64,000 bases of DNA from an uncultured Cellvibrionales bacterium (GCA_913062605.1 CAJXWQ010000006.1:20879-84878); one strand, 5' to 3'. Numbered from the stretch's first letter, positions 25,718-35,294 are shown. Numbers and translations are program-made. Notes: generated by a model from the sequence alone, not told the origin.

Positions 25718-26227
25718 TTACTTATCGGAGTACGCATCGCTAACAGTAACGTTCTGGATTTCTACGGTATCAACAGGAACATCCTGGTGGAAACCGCTGT
25801 TACCCGTGGCAACGCCTTTAATTTTATTTACTACGTCCATGCCATCTGTCACTTTACCAAATACTGCATAGCCCCAGCCTTGCGAGTTTTTTCCTGAGTG
25901 ATTCAGAAAGCCATTGTCGCCAATATTGATAAAGAATTGAGAGCTGGCTGAATGTGGGTCGTTGGTACGAGCCATGGCTAGCGTGCCCAGGTCATTGCTG
26001 AGACCGTTGTCGGCTTCATTTTCAATGGATGCACGGCCACTTTTTTCTGTCATTTCAGGGGTGAATCCACCGCCCTGAATCATAAAGCCGTCAATAACAC
26101 GGTGGAAAATGGTATTGGTGTAGAAGTCGTCACGGCAGTATTGCAGGAAGTTGGCCGCAGAAATTGGCGCCTTGTCAAAATCCAGTTCAATGTTGATGTC
26201 GCCAAAATTGGTGTGCAGGGTAATCAT
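25718..26227 (-). CDS. ppiB: Peptidyl-prolyl cis-trans isomerase B (cyclophilin)
   Basis: A 169-residue cytoplasmic cyclophilin that accelerates proline isomerisation during folding. Typical motifs: [15 protein letters not shown] with the catalytic Arg, [19 protein letters not shown] and [14 protein letters not shown]. No signal peptide, so PpiB rather than PpiA. AGGA is 9 nt before the ATG. It starts a two-gene operon with lpxH (70-nt gap). Confidence 0.94.
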   Translation of the reverse strand: MITLHTNFGDINIELDFDKAPISAANFLQYCRDDFYTNTIFHRVIDGFMIQGGGFTPEMTEKSGRASIENEADNGLSNDLGTLAMARTNDPHSASSQFFINIGDNGFLNHSGKNSQGWGYAVFGKVTDGMDVVNKIKGVATGNSGFHQDVPVDTVEIQNVTVSDAYSDK

Positions 26228-26358
26228 GTGAGTGTAATCCTGTAGCTATCAAAGAAGTAAGGGGGGCTATGGTACGTTTTTCAGCCAGTAATTTGAACCG
26301 CCCTCGGTATTCAGGCTTATCTATAGGTGCTTCTATAAATTAGAATTTTTTCGTGAGT

Positions 26359-26515
26359 GTTCCAACAGTAGGCGCTTTAGGCGAGAAAGCACCACGCGGA
26401 GAACCGCAGTGTACATGGAGTACATGAGGAGAGCCTGCCCCGTGAGCGAAGCGAGTGTTTTGGATATTTGAGCATGGTGCTGCCAAAAGTAGGCGCTCTG
26501 AAGCGACGCCATAAT
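26359..26515. repeat. Structured intergenic element, probably an interspersed repeat
   Basis: The gap between ppiB and the EamA gene holds internal symmetry: AGTAGGCGCT occurs twice (near 26367 and 26488), AGCACCA (26388-26394) pairs with TGGTGCT (26475-26481), and GTGTACATGGAGTACATGAG lies in the middle with a short TGTAC/GTACA dyad. The open frame across it (65 codons, minus strand) is not protein-like. Similar GTACATGGAGTAC-centred sequences occur, to my recollection, between genes of other marine gammaproteobacteria. Confidence 0.5.
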
Positions 26516-26543
26516 CGCGGAAAAAGGCAATTTATGGGGATGA

Positions 26544-27470
26544 CTATGGGTTGTGGGTGTCTTCAGGTCGGAGGTGGGTGGTGACCATTGGCGGATAAAT
26601 CCGCGCTTGCCAACCTTGCACTACGCCACAGATAAGAATGAAGCCAATACCCAGCCACAGCCACATGTCGGGGTAAAAGTTCCAGAACAGAATGTCTGCG
26701 ATTAATGCCATTAGGATATAGCTGTATTCAAAGGGGGCAATAATCACCGGTTTACCGATACGGAAGGCGGCGATCAGTAACATAAAGCCAATGGATGCCG
26801 CCGCACCGGAGATTAAGGTGATGCCCAGTTGTGTGACATTGGGTGTAATCCACTGATCCTGTTGCCAGACACTGCTAAGAATGAGTAACGGGATAAATTG
26901 GTAAAAATTCAGCGACCAGTCGGATTCGGTTTTGGACAAATTTTTTGCCCATAAAATCATAATGGCGTAGGAAAAGGGCAGGCTCAACAGGGCCAGGTAG
27001 TACCAGTTAAGCTCATTGATATTGGGTTTTAATACGAGGCAAACACCGATAAACCCGATGATAGTGGCAATCCATTGGATTCTGCTGGCGTGCTCCTTGA
27101 GTATTAGCGGTGATATGGCCGAGATAATAATCGGTGCGCCAGCCAGTGCCGTTGCAACGGCACTGAGGGGGAACGATTTCACGGCAAGGTAATAGCCAAT
27201 ACTGACAACGGTAAAGAACAGACTGCGTAGGGCATGCTGAAGGGGCTTGGTGACTTTTAGTAAGTGCAACCGCCCAGTGGTGGCCATAAAAAGCAGTAAT
27301 ACCGAGAGTGAGGCGATGGTTCGAAGGCAGATTAACTGACCCATAGGCACACTCTGAAGCAACAGTTTTAACAGTGAATCTCCCACAAGAAAAGAGAACA
27401 GACTTACCTGTAAATAGAGTATGGCGCGCACATTTGGCTGGTTTAGGGGTTGGGGCAGAGATTGGGTCAT
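26544..27470 (-). CDS. EamA/DMT-family transporter
   Basis: A 308-residue inner-membrane protein with about ten hydrophobic segments in two EamA repeats: the first half contains GDSLLKLLLQSVPMGQLICL, the second starts near LLSLPFSYAIMILWAK. GAPIIISAISPLILKE at the end of the first repeat is the usual PxxxxxxxxxxxxE signature. Such drug/metabolite exporters move amino acids or metabolites; no substrate can be read here. It is divergent from glnS. Confidence 0.85.
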   Translation of the reverse strand: MTQSLPQPLNQPNVRAILYLQVSLFSFLVGDSLLKLLLQSVPMGQLICLRTIASLSVLLLFMATTGRLHLLKVTKPLQHALRSLFFTVVSIGYYLAVKSFPLSAVATALAGAPIIISAISPLILKEHASRIQWIATIIGFIGVCLVLKPNINELNWYYLALLSLPFSYAIMILWAKNLSKTESDWSLNFYQFIPLLILSSVWQQDQWITPNVTQLGITLISGAAASIGFMLLIAAFRIGKPVIIAPFEYSYILMALIADILFWNFYPDMWLWLGIGFILICGVVQGWQARIYPPMVTTHLRPEDTHNP

Positions 27471-27658
27471 AAGCCGGTTTTTGTGTGTCTTGTTTGTTGT
27501 ATGGCAAGAGAATCAGGGGCGAAGGGTGGAAACTTGTTTACCTGATGCATCAATAGTTTAGATGAACGGTTTATACCCAACAGCCTGAAGGCTATAATTC
27601 CGCTCCTTTTGTAACCCTGTTTCTTTTTATGGAGAAGCGCCCCAGTGGGGCCGGCAGT

Positions 27659-29362
27659 ATGGCAGACGATAGCAAACCGCTCAATTTTATTCAGCAAACC
27701 ATTAATAGTGATCTTGAAGCCGGGCTTGTCGACAAGGTTGTCACCCGTTTTCCCCCGGAGCCCAATGGCTATTTGCACATTGGTCATGCCAAATCTATTT
27801 GCCTGAATTTCGGATTGGCGGAGCAGTACGGCGGCGATTGCCATTTGCGGTTTGACGACACGAACCCGGAGAAGGAAGAGGATGAATACGTTCAGGCCAT
27901 TATTGAAGATGTGCAGTGGCTGGGTTTTCAGTGGAGTGGTGAAATTCGCTATGCCTCCGATTATTTCGGTCAGCTCTATGAGTGGGCGCAGTACCTAATA
28001 CGTGAAGGTAAGGCTTACGTCTGCGAATTAAATGCAGAACAGATGCGTGAATATCGCGGTACCCTGACAGAGCCGGGTAAAAACAGCCCATTCCGTGATC
28101 GTCCCGTCGAAGAGAGTTTGACACTTCTTGAGTATATGAAAAACGGGGATGTTGATGAGGGGCTTATGACCCTGCGGGCCAAAATTGATATGGCCTCACC
28201 CAATGTCAGCCTTCGTGATCCGGTGATGTATCGAATTAAGAAGGTGCCGCATCACCGTACTGGCGATGCCTGGAATATTTATCCGGCCTACGATTTTGCC
28301 CATGGTCAGGAAGATGCCATTGAGGGTGTCACCCACTCGGTTTGTACGCTGGAGTTTGCTTCAAACCGCCCCCTGTATAACTGGTTCATTGAGAACCTGC
28401 CTGTGCCATCAACACCGCATCAGTATGAGTTTGGCCGGCTGAATCTTAACTACAGTGTCACCAGCAAGCGCAAGCTCAAGCAGTTGGTGGATGAGGGGCA
28501 TGTAGATGGCTGGAACGACCCGCGTATGCCGACGATTTCCGGGATGCGTCGTCGTGGTGTACCTGCCGTTTCTATTCGAAACTTCTGTGACAGCCTGGCT
28601 GTGTCAAAAACCGATGGCATGGTGGATATGTCTCAGCTTGAGCACTTTATTCGCGATGAGCTGAATACCAATGCACCCCGTGCTATGACGGTATTGCGGC
28701 CATTAAAAGTGGTGATTACTAATCTGCCCGAAGATCATTTGGAGCAATTAATAGCACCCTCACATCCAACCCAGCACCCGAATCTGGATATGGGTGATCG
28801 CACCTTACCGTTTACTCGTGAAATCTATATTGATCAGGACGATTTCAAAGAAGAATACAGCAAGAAATTCAAGAAAAAGCTGACGCCGGGTAAACGTATT
28901 CGGTTGCGTAATGGCTATGTGATTGAAGCCGATGATTATGTGAAGAATGAGGCTGGTGAGGTGGTTCAAGTGAATGCCAGCTTGGTGCCAGATACGCTGG
29001 GTAAAGACCCGGCAGACGAGATTAAACCCAAGGGCGTGGTTCACTGGGTGTCAGTCCAACATTCAGTGGATTGTGATATTTATATGTACGACCGCTTATT
29101 CAGCGATCCTCTGCCCGATGCGGGTGATAAAAGCTTCCTTGATGGGATTAATCCAGAGTCTCTTCAGGTGTTGACGGGGTGCAAGGCGGAACTCAGCCTT
29201 GCTGATGCGACAGAAAGTACAACCTATCAATTTGAGCGGGAAGGGTACTTCTGTCGAGATAGTAAAAACGGGTGTAAAGACAGTCAAAACAGTAGCCCGG
29301 ACAAACTGGTATTCAATCAGACGATTGCTCTCAGATCAGCTTGGGCGGAAGCGGGCTCTTGA
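27659..29362 (+). CDS. glnS: Glutaminyl-tRNA synthetase
   Basis: Class I synthetase that charges tRNA-Gln directly. The ~567-residue protein has the HIGH motif in GYLHIGHAKS, the KMSKS-equivalent VTSKRKL, PRMPTISGMRRRG and the C-terminal anticodon-binding beta-barrels (GVIHWVS-like KGVVHWVS, YLFSDP-like YDRLFSDP). The start is set at 27659 (MADDSKPLNFIQQT), which aligns with the family; an ATG at 27629 adds 10 residues but neither has a strong ribosome binding site. The C-terminus has a short Asp/Ser/Lys-rich insertion (DSKNGCKDSQNSSPDK). It is 66 nt upstream of cysS. Confidence 0.95.
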   Translation: MADDSKPLNFIQQTINSDLEAGLVDKVVTRFPPEPNGYLHIGHAKSICLNFGLAEQYGGDCHLRFDDTNPEKEEDEYVQAIIEDVQWLGFQWSGEIRYASDYFGQLYEWAQYLIREGKAYVCELNAEQMREYRGTLTEPGKNSPFRDRPVEESLTLLEYMKNGDVDEGLMTLRAKIDMASPNVSLRDPVMYRIKKVPHHRTGDAWNIYPAYDFAHGQEDAIEGVTHSVCTLEFASNRPLYNWFIENLPVPSTPHQYEFGRLNLNYSVTSKRKLKQLVDEGHVDGWNDPRMPTISGMRRRGVPAVSIRNFCDSLAVSKTDGMVDMSQLEHFIRDELNTNAPRAMTVLRPLKVVITNLPEDHLEQLIAPSHPTQHPNLDMGDRTLPFTREIYIDQDDFKEEYSKKFKKKLTPGKRIRLRNGYVIEADDYVKNEAGEVVQVNASLVPDTLGKDPADEIKPKGVVHWVSVQHSVDCDIYMYDRLFSDPLPDAGDKSFLDGINPESLQVLTGCKAELSLADATESTTYQFEREGYFCRDSKNGCKDSQNSSPDKLVFNQTIALRSAWAEAGS

Positions 29363-29428
29363 TGCTTGCTCAGCGATAACCCGAACAATTTTTTGTAATT
29401 AAGATACGACTACTATGACACGACAACT

Positions 29429-30838
29429 ATGACACTGCATATTTACAACACGCTGACTCGTCAAAAAGAAGTCTTCAAGCCTATAGAGCCAGGCAAAATC
29501 AGTATGTATGTCTGCGGTATCACCGTGTACGACTACTGCCATATTGGTCATGCTCGTGTGTTGGTGGCATTTGATGTGATTACCCGCTTTTTGCGCTCGC
29601 AGGGTTGGGATGTTAACTACGTTCGGAATATCACTGATATTGACGACAAAATCCTCAACCGTGCCGACGAAAATGGTGAGCTTTATTCAGACTTAACTCA
29701 ACGCATGATTGACGCCATGCATGAGGATGAGCAGGAGCTGGGTATTTTGCCACCCGATATGGAGCCGAGAGCCACCGCTCATATGGATGAAATTATTACC
29801 ATGGTGCAAATTCTGGTGGATAACCACTATGCCTATGCGACAGATAACGGAGATGTTTATTACCGAGTCAGTCGTTTTCCTGAATACGGTAAATTAAGTA
29901 ATCGCAATCCCGATGACCTGTTGGCGGGCGCCCGCGTTGCGGTGGGTGATATTAAGGAAGACCCTCGGGATTTTGCCCTGTGGAAAGGAGCTAAATCTGG
30001 TGAAGTGAGTTGGGAGTCCCCTTGGGGGCCTGGCCGCCCCGGCTGGCATATTGAGTGTTCTGCCATGTCTACCTGCTGCCTTGGTGACACTTTTGATATT
30101 CACGGAGGTGGACCTGACTTGCCGTTCCCTCACCACGAAAATGAAATAGCTCAAAGTGAAGCTGCCACGGGTAAAAAGTATGTACATTACTGGATGCACG
30201 CGGGTGCTGTTCGGGTTGACGATGAAAAAATGTCCAAGTCACTGGGTAACTTTTTCACCATTCGTGAGGTGTTGAAAAAATACCACCCTGAAGTAGTGCG
30301 TTACTTCCTGCTGTCCAGCCATTACCGCAGTCCTATCAGTTATTCTGAAGACAACCTGATGGAAGCCAAGGGCGGCCTGGAACGTTTCTATACGGCACTA
30401 CGGCCCTTTGCCGCTGTATCTGCTGCATCGTTGGGCGATTTAAAAGGTAGCGAGTATTACCAGCGTTTTGTTGGTTCTATGAACGATGACTTCAATAGTC
30501 GCGAAGCATTGGCTGTGATGTACGACCTTGTGCGTGAAATTAATACAGTGGCAAAGACTGATATTAAGCAGGCAGAAGGATTGGTGGCTGAATTGAAGGC
30601 CATGGGTGCTGTGTTGGATATTTTGGGTACAGATCCAGAAGCCTTTATGCAGGGCAGTAGTTTGGTTGATGGTGCGAATAGCCTTGAGGCTGAACAAATC
30701 GAGGCATTGATTGCTGATCGAGTTGCCGCGAAAAAAGCCCGGGATTTTTCTCGTGCTGATGCAATTCGCGAGGAGTTGTTATCTCAGGGTGTGGTATTGG
30801 AAGATTCACGGGAAGGGACCACTTGGAGACGGGAATAA
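29429..30838 (+). CDS. cysS: Cysteinyl-tRNA synthetase
   Basis: Charges tRNA-Cys in the cytoplasm. The 469-residue chain has the Zn-ligand Cys in YVCGITVYDYCHIGHAR (which also carries the HIGH motif), more Zn ligands in IECSAMSTCC and FPHHENE, and KMSKSLGNFFT. The C-terminal DALR and anticodon regions are present (RADAIREELLSQGVVLED). It follows glnS in a likely operon. Confidence 0.96.
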   Translation: MTLHIYNTLTRQKEVFKPIEPGKISMYVCGITVYDYCHIGHARVLVAFDVITRFLRSQGWDVNYVRNITDIDDKILNRADENGELYSDLTQRMIDAMHEDEQELGILPPDMEPRATAHMDEIITMVQILVDNHYAYATDNGDVYYRVSRFPEYGKLSNRNPDDLLAGARVAVGDIKEDPRDFALWKGAKSGEVSWESPWGPGRPGWHIECSAMSTCCLGDTFDIHGGGPDLPFPHHENEIAQSEAATGKKYVHYWMHAGAVRVDDEKMSKSLGNFFTIREVLKKYHPEVVRYFLLSSHYRSPISYSEDNLMEAKGGLERFYTALRPFAAVSAASLGDLKGSEYYQRFVGSMNDDFNSREALAVMYDLVREINTVAKTDIKQAEGLVAELKAMGAVLDILGTDPEAFMQGSSLVDGANSLEAEQIEALIADRVAAKKARDFSRADAIREELLSQGVVLEDSREGTTWRRE

Positions 30839-30882
30839 CTGGTTGTACAGAATTAGGTGCTGAACTATTGAGTTGAACTAGT

Positions 30883-31767
30883 GTGCTGAATTATATCGAA
30901 CCCGTTTTTCGTCCCCCCAGTGAAGCTCGGTCACTGATTCTTCAGGTGACCAATGGTTGCTCTTGGAATAACTGTACATTCTGTGAAATGTACACTGCAC
31001 CCCAAAAGAAATTCAGTGTAAAAACAGCTGAACAAATAACTCAGGAGTTGCAACAGATAGTGGCTTCCAGTGTTCCTGTGCGCCGGGTGTTTCTGGCTGA
31101 TGGCGATGCGATGGCAATGTCGTTTCGTCGGTTAAAAGAACTGTTGTTATTAATTCGCCAATACTTGCCTGATGTTCAGCGGGTATCGTCTTATTGCCTG
31201 CCACGTAATCTGAAAAACAAGTCAGTGGCCGAGTTGGCTGAACTGGAACAGTTAGGCCTGAAGCTGATGTATGTGGGCTGTGAATCTGGGGATGACCTAG
31301 TTTTGGAGAAAGTGTCGAAAGGGGAGAGCTATCAGTCCTCTTTAGTGGCATTGCAGAAGATTAAACAGGCAGGAATAAAAAGCTCGGTCATGATTCTCAA
31401 TGGTTTGGGTGGCCAGCTTTATTCAGAGCAGCATGCGATAAACTCAGCACTGTTGATGAATGAAACGCAGCCCGAATACCTTTCAACTCTGGTGGTAAGT
31501 TTTCCCACTGGTGTGACGCGTTTTCAAGAAGGTTTTGGTGGTGATTTTCAGCCGTTACAACAACTTGATCTGTTTAAGGAAATGGAAATATTGTTGAAGA
31601 CGCTGACCTTGGATAAAACGGTTTTCCGCAGTGATCATGCGTCTAATTATTTGGTGCTAAAAGGCACATTATCTCGTGATAAAGAGCGTCTTTTATCTCA
31701 GGTACATACTGCCATTCATGACCCTGATCGTATTCACTTGCGACAGGAATGGCAGCGCGGGTTATAA
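30883..31767 (+). CDS. Radical SAM protein of unknown function
   Basis: A 294-residue radical SAM protein. The cluster motif is C26-x4-C31-x2-C34 in NGCSWNNCTFCEMY, followed by FLADGDAMAMSF (the GGE-equivalent strand) and LMYVGCESGDDLVLEKV. The NGCSWNxCTFCxMYTAP signature marks an Elp3/YgiQ-like group found widely next to housekeeping genes, with no proven reaction that I know of. The start is GTG at 30883. It is 44 nt after cysS and ends 2 nt from the convergent glpD-like gene. Confidence 0.8.
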   Translation: MLNYIEPVFRPPSEARSLILQVTNGCSWNNCTFCEMYTAPQKKFSVKTAEQITQELQQIVASSVPVRRVFLADGDAMAMSFRRLKELLLLIRQYLPDVQRVSSYCLPRNLKNKSVAELAELEQLGLKLMYVGCESGDDLVLEKVSKGESYQSSLVALQKIKQAGIKSSVMILNGLGGQLYSEQHAINSALLMNETQPEYLSTLVVSFPTGVTRFQEGFGGDFQPLQQLDLFKEMEILLKTLTLDKTVFRSDHASNYLVLKGTLSRDKERLLSQVHTAIHDPDRIHLRQEWQRGL

Positions 31768-31769
31768 AC

Positions 31770-33041
31770 CTAAACGGTAGGCAGTGTTAACGGCAGGGTT
31801 TTCGTGTCTACCCAATTTTCCGGTACCCCTAGTGTTTCCCCAATCTCTTTGACCACTTTTTCTGCGGTGGCACGATAACCAGTGAGTTTGCCACCATAGA
31901 TGCCCAGATAATGGGGTCGCCTTGGCTGATCAGTGATTAAGCGTACTTCCCGGCTGCGGTGATAGTGTTTCTGACGGCCACTTGGCAGTACTCGCAACCC
32001 CGCCATTTCGCCACAAACGTTGCCATCATATTCAGGGAAATGAGAGGCTAATACTTCAAGCAGATATTGGCGCTCCTGTTCGGTCGGTGAAGCATCTTCA
32101 GGATTGCCTTCAAATAGTGTTTCAGTTGTGCCCAAAAGGGTCTTGTCGTACCAAGGTAAAACAAAAATGGCACGTTTATCTGTGGGAGATTCAAGGTAGA
32201 AACACTGGTCGCTAATTTTCTTGTCGAGAATTAAGTGTGCACCCTGAACAAGATCTACTTCAATTGATCTGGGAGGAGGCGAGATGGCACTGACAACGTG
32301 GTTTACCCAAGGGCCCCCCGCATTCACAAGGAAGCGGCATGAAACACTGTTTTCATCTTCGGTTTGGGTGTTGTTTTTATCGGAGCTGTTTTTATCAATA
32401 CAAGTTTTATCGGCACTGTTTTTATCGGTGCTAGTTTTTTGGGAACTGGTTTTATAGCAAACCCGGTAGCCATCTTCAGTTTGTTCGGCATTGATAAATT
32501 CTGCCGGGCAGCATGTTTCAGCACCCAGTGATACTGCGGACTGAATAACAGCCGCTGTCAGTTTGGCGTCATCGGTTTGGGCATCATGATAACGGTAGAC
32601 CTTTTGAAGGTCTTTGGCTTCTAGTCCTGCCAGCTCGCTCCATTGTGACTCAGGGACGACTTCAAATTTAGATTCTTCATGAAAACCTGACAGCATCCAA
32701 TACAGGGTGAGGCCTGAGTGTATTTGCCATGAATGGTAGTTTGAGTGCTTATAGACAGGGAGGTAAAACCAGTTGGAATGCACCAGTTCCGGGGCATTCT
32801 TCAGCAGTAGGGCGCGTTCTTGCAGGCCTTCCTGTACCAGTGACAGTTCGCCACCCTGCAAATAACGCAGACCGCCGTGAATGAGCTTGCTGGATTTGCT
32901 GGAGGTACCGGCTGCCCAGTCAGTTTTTTCCAGAATTAATGTGGAGTACCCCGCTGCCTGAGCCGCTTGAGCAACCCCCGCACCTTGAATACCTCCACCG
33001 ATGACCACCACATCATAGGTGGTGTCGTTATTATTGTTCAT
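31770..33041 (-). CDS. GlpD-like FAD-dependent glycerol-3-phosphate dehydrogenase, short form
   Basis: A 423-residue DAO-fold flavoprotein. The FAD motif is VVVIGGGIQGAG (residues 11-22), then AGTSSKSSKLIHGGLRYLQ and, near the C-terminus, LGIYGGKLTGYR, all as in GlpD. It is about 75 residues shorter than GlpD because the C-terminal cap domain is missing. Residues ~197-232 are a Ser/Thr/Asp/Lys-rich insertion with repeated DKN units. The neighbouring glycerophosphodiesterase would supply glycerol-3-phosphate, which supports the substrate. Electrons would pass to ubiquinone at the membrane. Confidence 0.82.
   Translation of the reverse strand: MNNNNDTTYDVVVIGGGIQGAGVAQAAQAAGYSTLILEKTDWAAGTSSKSSKLIHGGLRYLQGGELSLVQEGLQERALLLKNAPELVHSNWFYLPVYKHSNYHSWQIHSGLTLYWMLSGFHEESKFEVVPESQWSELAGLEAKDLQKVYRYHDAQTDDAKLTAAVIQSAVSLGAETCCPAEFINAEQTEDGYRVCYKTSSQKTSTDKNSADKTCIDKNSSDKNNTQTEDENSVSCRFLVNAGGPWVNHVVSAISPPPRSIEVDLVQGAHLILDKKISDQCFYLESPTDKRAIFVLPWYDKTLLGTTETLFEGNPEDASPTEQERQYLLEVLASHFPEYDGNVCGEMAGLRVLPSGRQKHYHRSREVRLITDQPRRPHYLGIYGGKLTGYRATAEKVVKEIGETLGVPENWVDTKTLPLTLPTV
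32346..32453 (-). repeat. Imperfect short tandem repeats coding a DKN-rich insertion
   Basis: The DNA within the glpD-like gene shows GTTTTTATCGG-type units recurring about every 14-18 nt (plus-strand view), which translate to TDKNSADK and IDKNSSDK-like repeats. It looks like a slippage-prone minisatellite placed in a surface loop. Confidence 0.65.
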
Positions 33042-33093
33042 AGTTAGTAGTACTCGTGTTTGCTGTTTTTACTGCTACAAAAAAGAGTCTATA

Positions 33094-33846
33094 TCAGAGT
33101 GCTCTATGGGCCAGATTTTGTATCATGCCACCAATATCAAAGGTTTCTACCATATCAGCACCTCGATCAAACCAGGCAATAGTTTGGTCTGGGTCTTCGA
33201 CCTCGTATATGACTACTGTGCTTTCAATGTGATCTAGCGTCACCCCGTCGGGAACCTTCTTTGCATCACAGAAGATAAATTCAGGTTGAATCTCGGCAAT
33301 AAATGATTCTTCCAGATCACTCCATTGCTTTAATACTAAACCGAGACGAGGATAGCCCTGTTTCCAAGCATGGTGAATAAACTCGTCGCTAAAGCTGATT
33401 AAAACACACTGGTTAGCAACGGGTTTCGATCCTTTTGTGATAGCTTCAGTGACAATATTGTAAGCCTGATCAATGCCTTCGATGTGAATGCCTGAACGTT
33501 TGAGTTCAATAAAGGCGGTCACTTTTGGATTAGCGGAGAGTAAATGTACCAGCGCGGTTAACGGCGTCACTGTTTCGTGATTAAACTGGTTTCCCAGGCG
33601 CCCTGGTTCAGATGCCGGGAGGTGGGTGAGTTCTGATAGGTTGAGAAGGTGTACGGCATTATCCAACCCACTGATACGGCCCATCAGCGTGTCGTGATAA
33701 AGAACCGGTTGATGGTCGGCGCTGAATAAAATGTCGGTTTCAATAAAATGCGCACCAGCGTCAATGGCCTTGCTGATACCTAGCAGGGTATTTTCCGGGA
33801 AGCACTTTGGATAGCCCCTGTGAGCCACTAGTCGATCCGTCAGCAT
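33094..33846 (-). CDS. ugpQ: Glycerophosphodiester phosphodiesterase (UgpQ-like, cytoplasmic)
   Basis: Hydrolyses glycerophosphodiesters to glycerol-3-phosphate plus an alcohol. The 250-residue TIM-barrel has the signature VAHRGYPKCFPENT near the N-terminus, FIETDILFSADHQPVLYHD with metal and catalytic residues, and IELKRSG. No signal peptide, so the cytoplasmic type. It lies 52 nt upstream of the glpD-like gene, which would use its product. Confidence 0.9.
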   Translation of the reverse strand: MLTDRLVAHRGYPKCFPENTLLGISKAIDAGAHFIETDILFSADHQPVLYHDTLMGRISGLDNAVHLLNLSELTHLPASEPGRLGNQFNHETVTPLTALVHLLSANPKVTAFIELKRSGIHIEGIDQAYNIVTEAITKGSKPVANQCVLISFSDEFIHHAWKQGYPRLGLVLKQWSDLEESFIAEIQPEFIFCDAKKVPDGVTLDHIESTVVIYEVEDPDQTIAWFDRGADMVETFDIGGMIQNLAHRAL

Positions 33847-33984
33847 CTAACAAACCCTGTTCTCAGCTACACCTTAATCCTAGTGTCTATTGGCCTGCGT
33901 GCCTAGTGGCTTTTAACTCTCCCGTTGGGGGCGACAATGAATGATCGCCCCGGGTTTTAGAACCACGGGGTTTAGAGAGTGTAC

Positions 33985-34830
33985 TCAGGCCAGCTTTTTC
34001 TCACCAGCTTCTACAGATTGTAGAATTAGTGTGTTGATAGTCATTGGGCCCACGCCACCAGGAACCGGGGTGAGGGCAGCTACACGATCATGTAGTGGCG
34101 CCAGCTCGATGTCACCTATACCACCGGGGTGATAGCCAGCATCGACAACGACGGCCCCATCTTTGATCCAGTCGGCTTTGATGAATTCAGGCTTACCCAC
34201 TGCTCCCACAACAATATCGGCCCCCTTGATAATTTCAGGCAGGTTTTTGGTGCGAGAATGGCAAATGGTCACAGTAGCATTGGCATTAAGCATCATCATC
34301 GCCATAGGTTTGCCGAGAATGGGGCTACGACCCACGACAACAGCGTGTTTACCCTCAAGAGGAATATCGTAAGCAGCTAACAGGCGCATGATGCCCTGTG
34401 GTGTGGCGGAGCCGTAGGCCTCTTCTCCCATGGCCATACGGCCAAAGCCCAGGCAGGTGACACCGTCTACATCCTTGCCGAGAGCAATGTTGTCAAAGCA
34501 ATCACGTTCTTCAATTTGTCCGGGTACTGGATGCTGTAGGAGGATGCCCTGGCAGTTAGGGTTAGCATTCAATTCATCGATTTTAGCCATCAGTTCTTCT
34601 GTGGTTGTCTCCTCGGGCATTTCCACCGCAATTGATTCCATACCAACACGTTTGCAGGCATTTTGTTTCATTCGCACATAGGTGGCAGAGGCTGGATCGC
34701 CGCCCACTAAAATAGTGGCAAGCATTGGAGTTTGGCCAGCATTGCGCTCTTTTAGCTGCGCAACGCGCTCAGTCAATTCTGCTTCAGTTTGCTGGGCAAT
34801 GGCTTTGCCATCGAGAATTAGTGCTGGCAT
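33985..34830 (-). CDS. folD: Bifunctional methylene-THF dehydrogenase / methenyl-THF cyclohydrolase FolD
   Basis: Interconverts 5,10-methylene-THF, 5,10-methenyl-THF and 10-formyl-THF in the cytoplasm. The 281-residue protein has the catalytic Lys in [33 protein letters not shown], the NADP segment [14 protein letters not shown] and the C-terminal [12 protein letters not shown] signature. The usual PCTP loop reads SATP, seen in some FolD proteins. It is divergent from the tRNA cluster. Confidence 0.95.
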   Translation of the reverse strand: MPALILDGKAIAQQTEAELTERVAQLKERNAGQTPMLATILVGGDPASATYVRMKQNACKRVGMESIAVEMPEETTTEELMAKIDELNANPNCQGILLQHPVPGQIEERDCFDNIALGKDVDGVTCLGFGRMAMGEEAYGSATPQGIMRLLAAYDIPLEGKHAVVVGRSPILGKPMAMMMLNANATVTICHSRTKNLPEIIKGADIVVGAVGKPEFIKADWIKDGAVVVDAGYHPGGIGDIELAPLHDRVAALTPVPGGVGPMTINTLILQSVEAGEKKLA

Positions 34831-34930
34831 GAGTTTGTAGACTCCGAGTCAATGTTGGGAAAGGCAGCATTTTCGCATTTCGCTTTGTTCCTGTGAAGGG
34901 AATCTGTCAATCCGATTGAACGCTTTTTGA

Positions 34931-34959
34931 TTGACGAGGCCGACTGTCGTCAGTATCAT
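34931..34959 (+). promoter_or_regulatory. Promoter of the tRNA-Pro/Arg/His cluster
   Basis: TTGACG (34931-34936), 17-nt spacer, TATCAT (34954-34959), then a GC-rich discriminator (GCGCACC). This is close to the sigma70 consensus and fits a stringently controlled tRNA operon. Confidence 0.75.
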
Positions 34960-34964
34960 GCGCA

Positions 34965-34985
34965 CCTCTCGAAAAGAGGGTTTTT
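34965..34985 (+). other. Small hairpin plus T-tract in the tRNA leader
   Basis: CCTCT, loop CGAAA, AGAGG, then GTTTTT. It has terminator form but lies between the promoter and the first tRNA, near the expected transcript start. It could be a leader hairpin or a block to read-in from upstream. Confidence 0.4.
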
Positions 34986-34992
34986 AAGACAT

Positions 34993-35069
34993 CGGGAATT
35001 AGCGCAGTCTGGTAGCGCGCCTGCTTTGGGAGCAGGATGTCGGGGGTTCGAATCCCTCATTCCCGACCA
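34993..35069 (+). tRNA. tRNA-Pro(TGG)
   Basis: A 77-nt cloverleaf: acceptor CGGGAAT/ATTCCCG, anticodon arm CCTGC-TTTGGGA-GCAGG (anticodon TGG), T arm GGGGG-TTCGAAT-CCCTC with one mismatch, discriminator A, encoded CCA. First of a three-tRNA cluster. Confidence 0.97.
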
Positions 35070-35117
35070 CTCTTTTTTAGAGAAGCATTTTTTGTTTTTA
35101 GAAAAGCACTTTGTTGA

Positions 35118-35194
<77 letters not shown>

Positions 35195-35218
35195 TCCAGC
35201 CAATCAGTGCAATCAATG

Positions 35219-35294
35219 GTGGCTGTAGCTCAGTTGGTAGAGCTCCGGATTGTGATTCCGGCGGTCGCGGGTTCAATCCCCGTCAGCCACCCCA
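35219..35294 (+). tRNA. tRNA-His(GTG)
   Basis: A 76-nt cloverleaf: acceptor GTGGCTG/CAGCCAC, anticodon arm CCGGA-TTGTGAT-TCCGG (anticodon GTG), T arm GCGGG-TTCAATC-CCCGT, followed by C and encoded CCA. Last of the Pro-Arg-His cluster. Confidence 0.97.

Noticed and set aside
26333..26530. Minus-strand 65-codon ORF upstream of ppiB
   Set aside because: It covers the structured intergenic repeat, has no ribosome binding site and its composition follows the DNA symmetry, not a protein.
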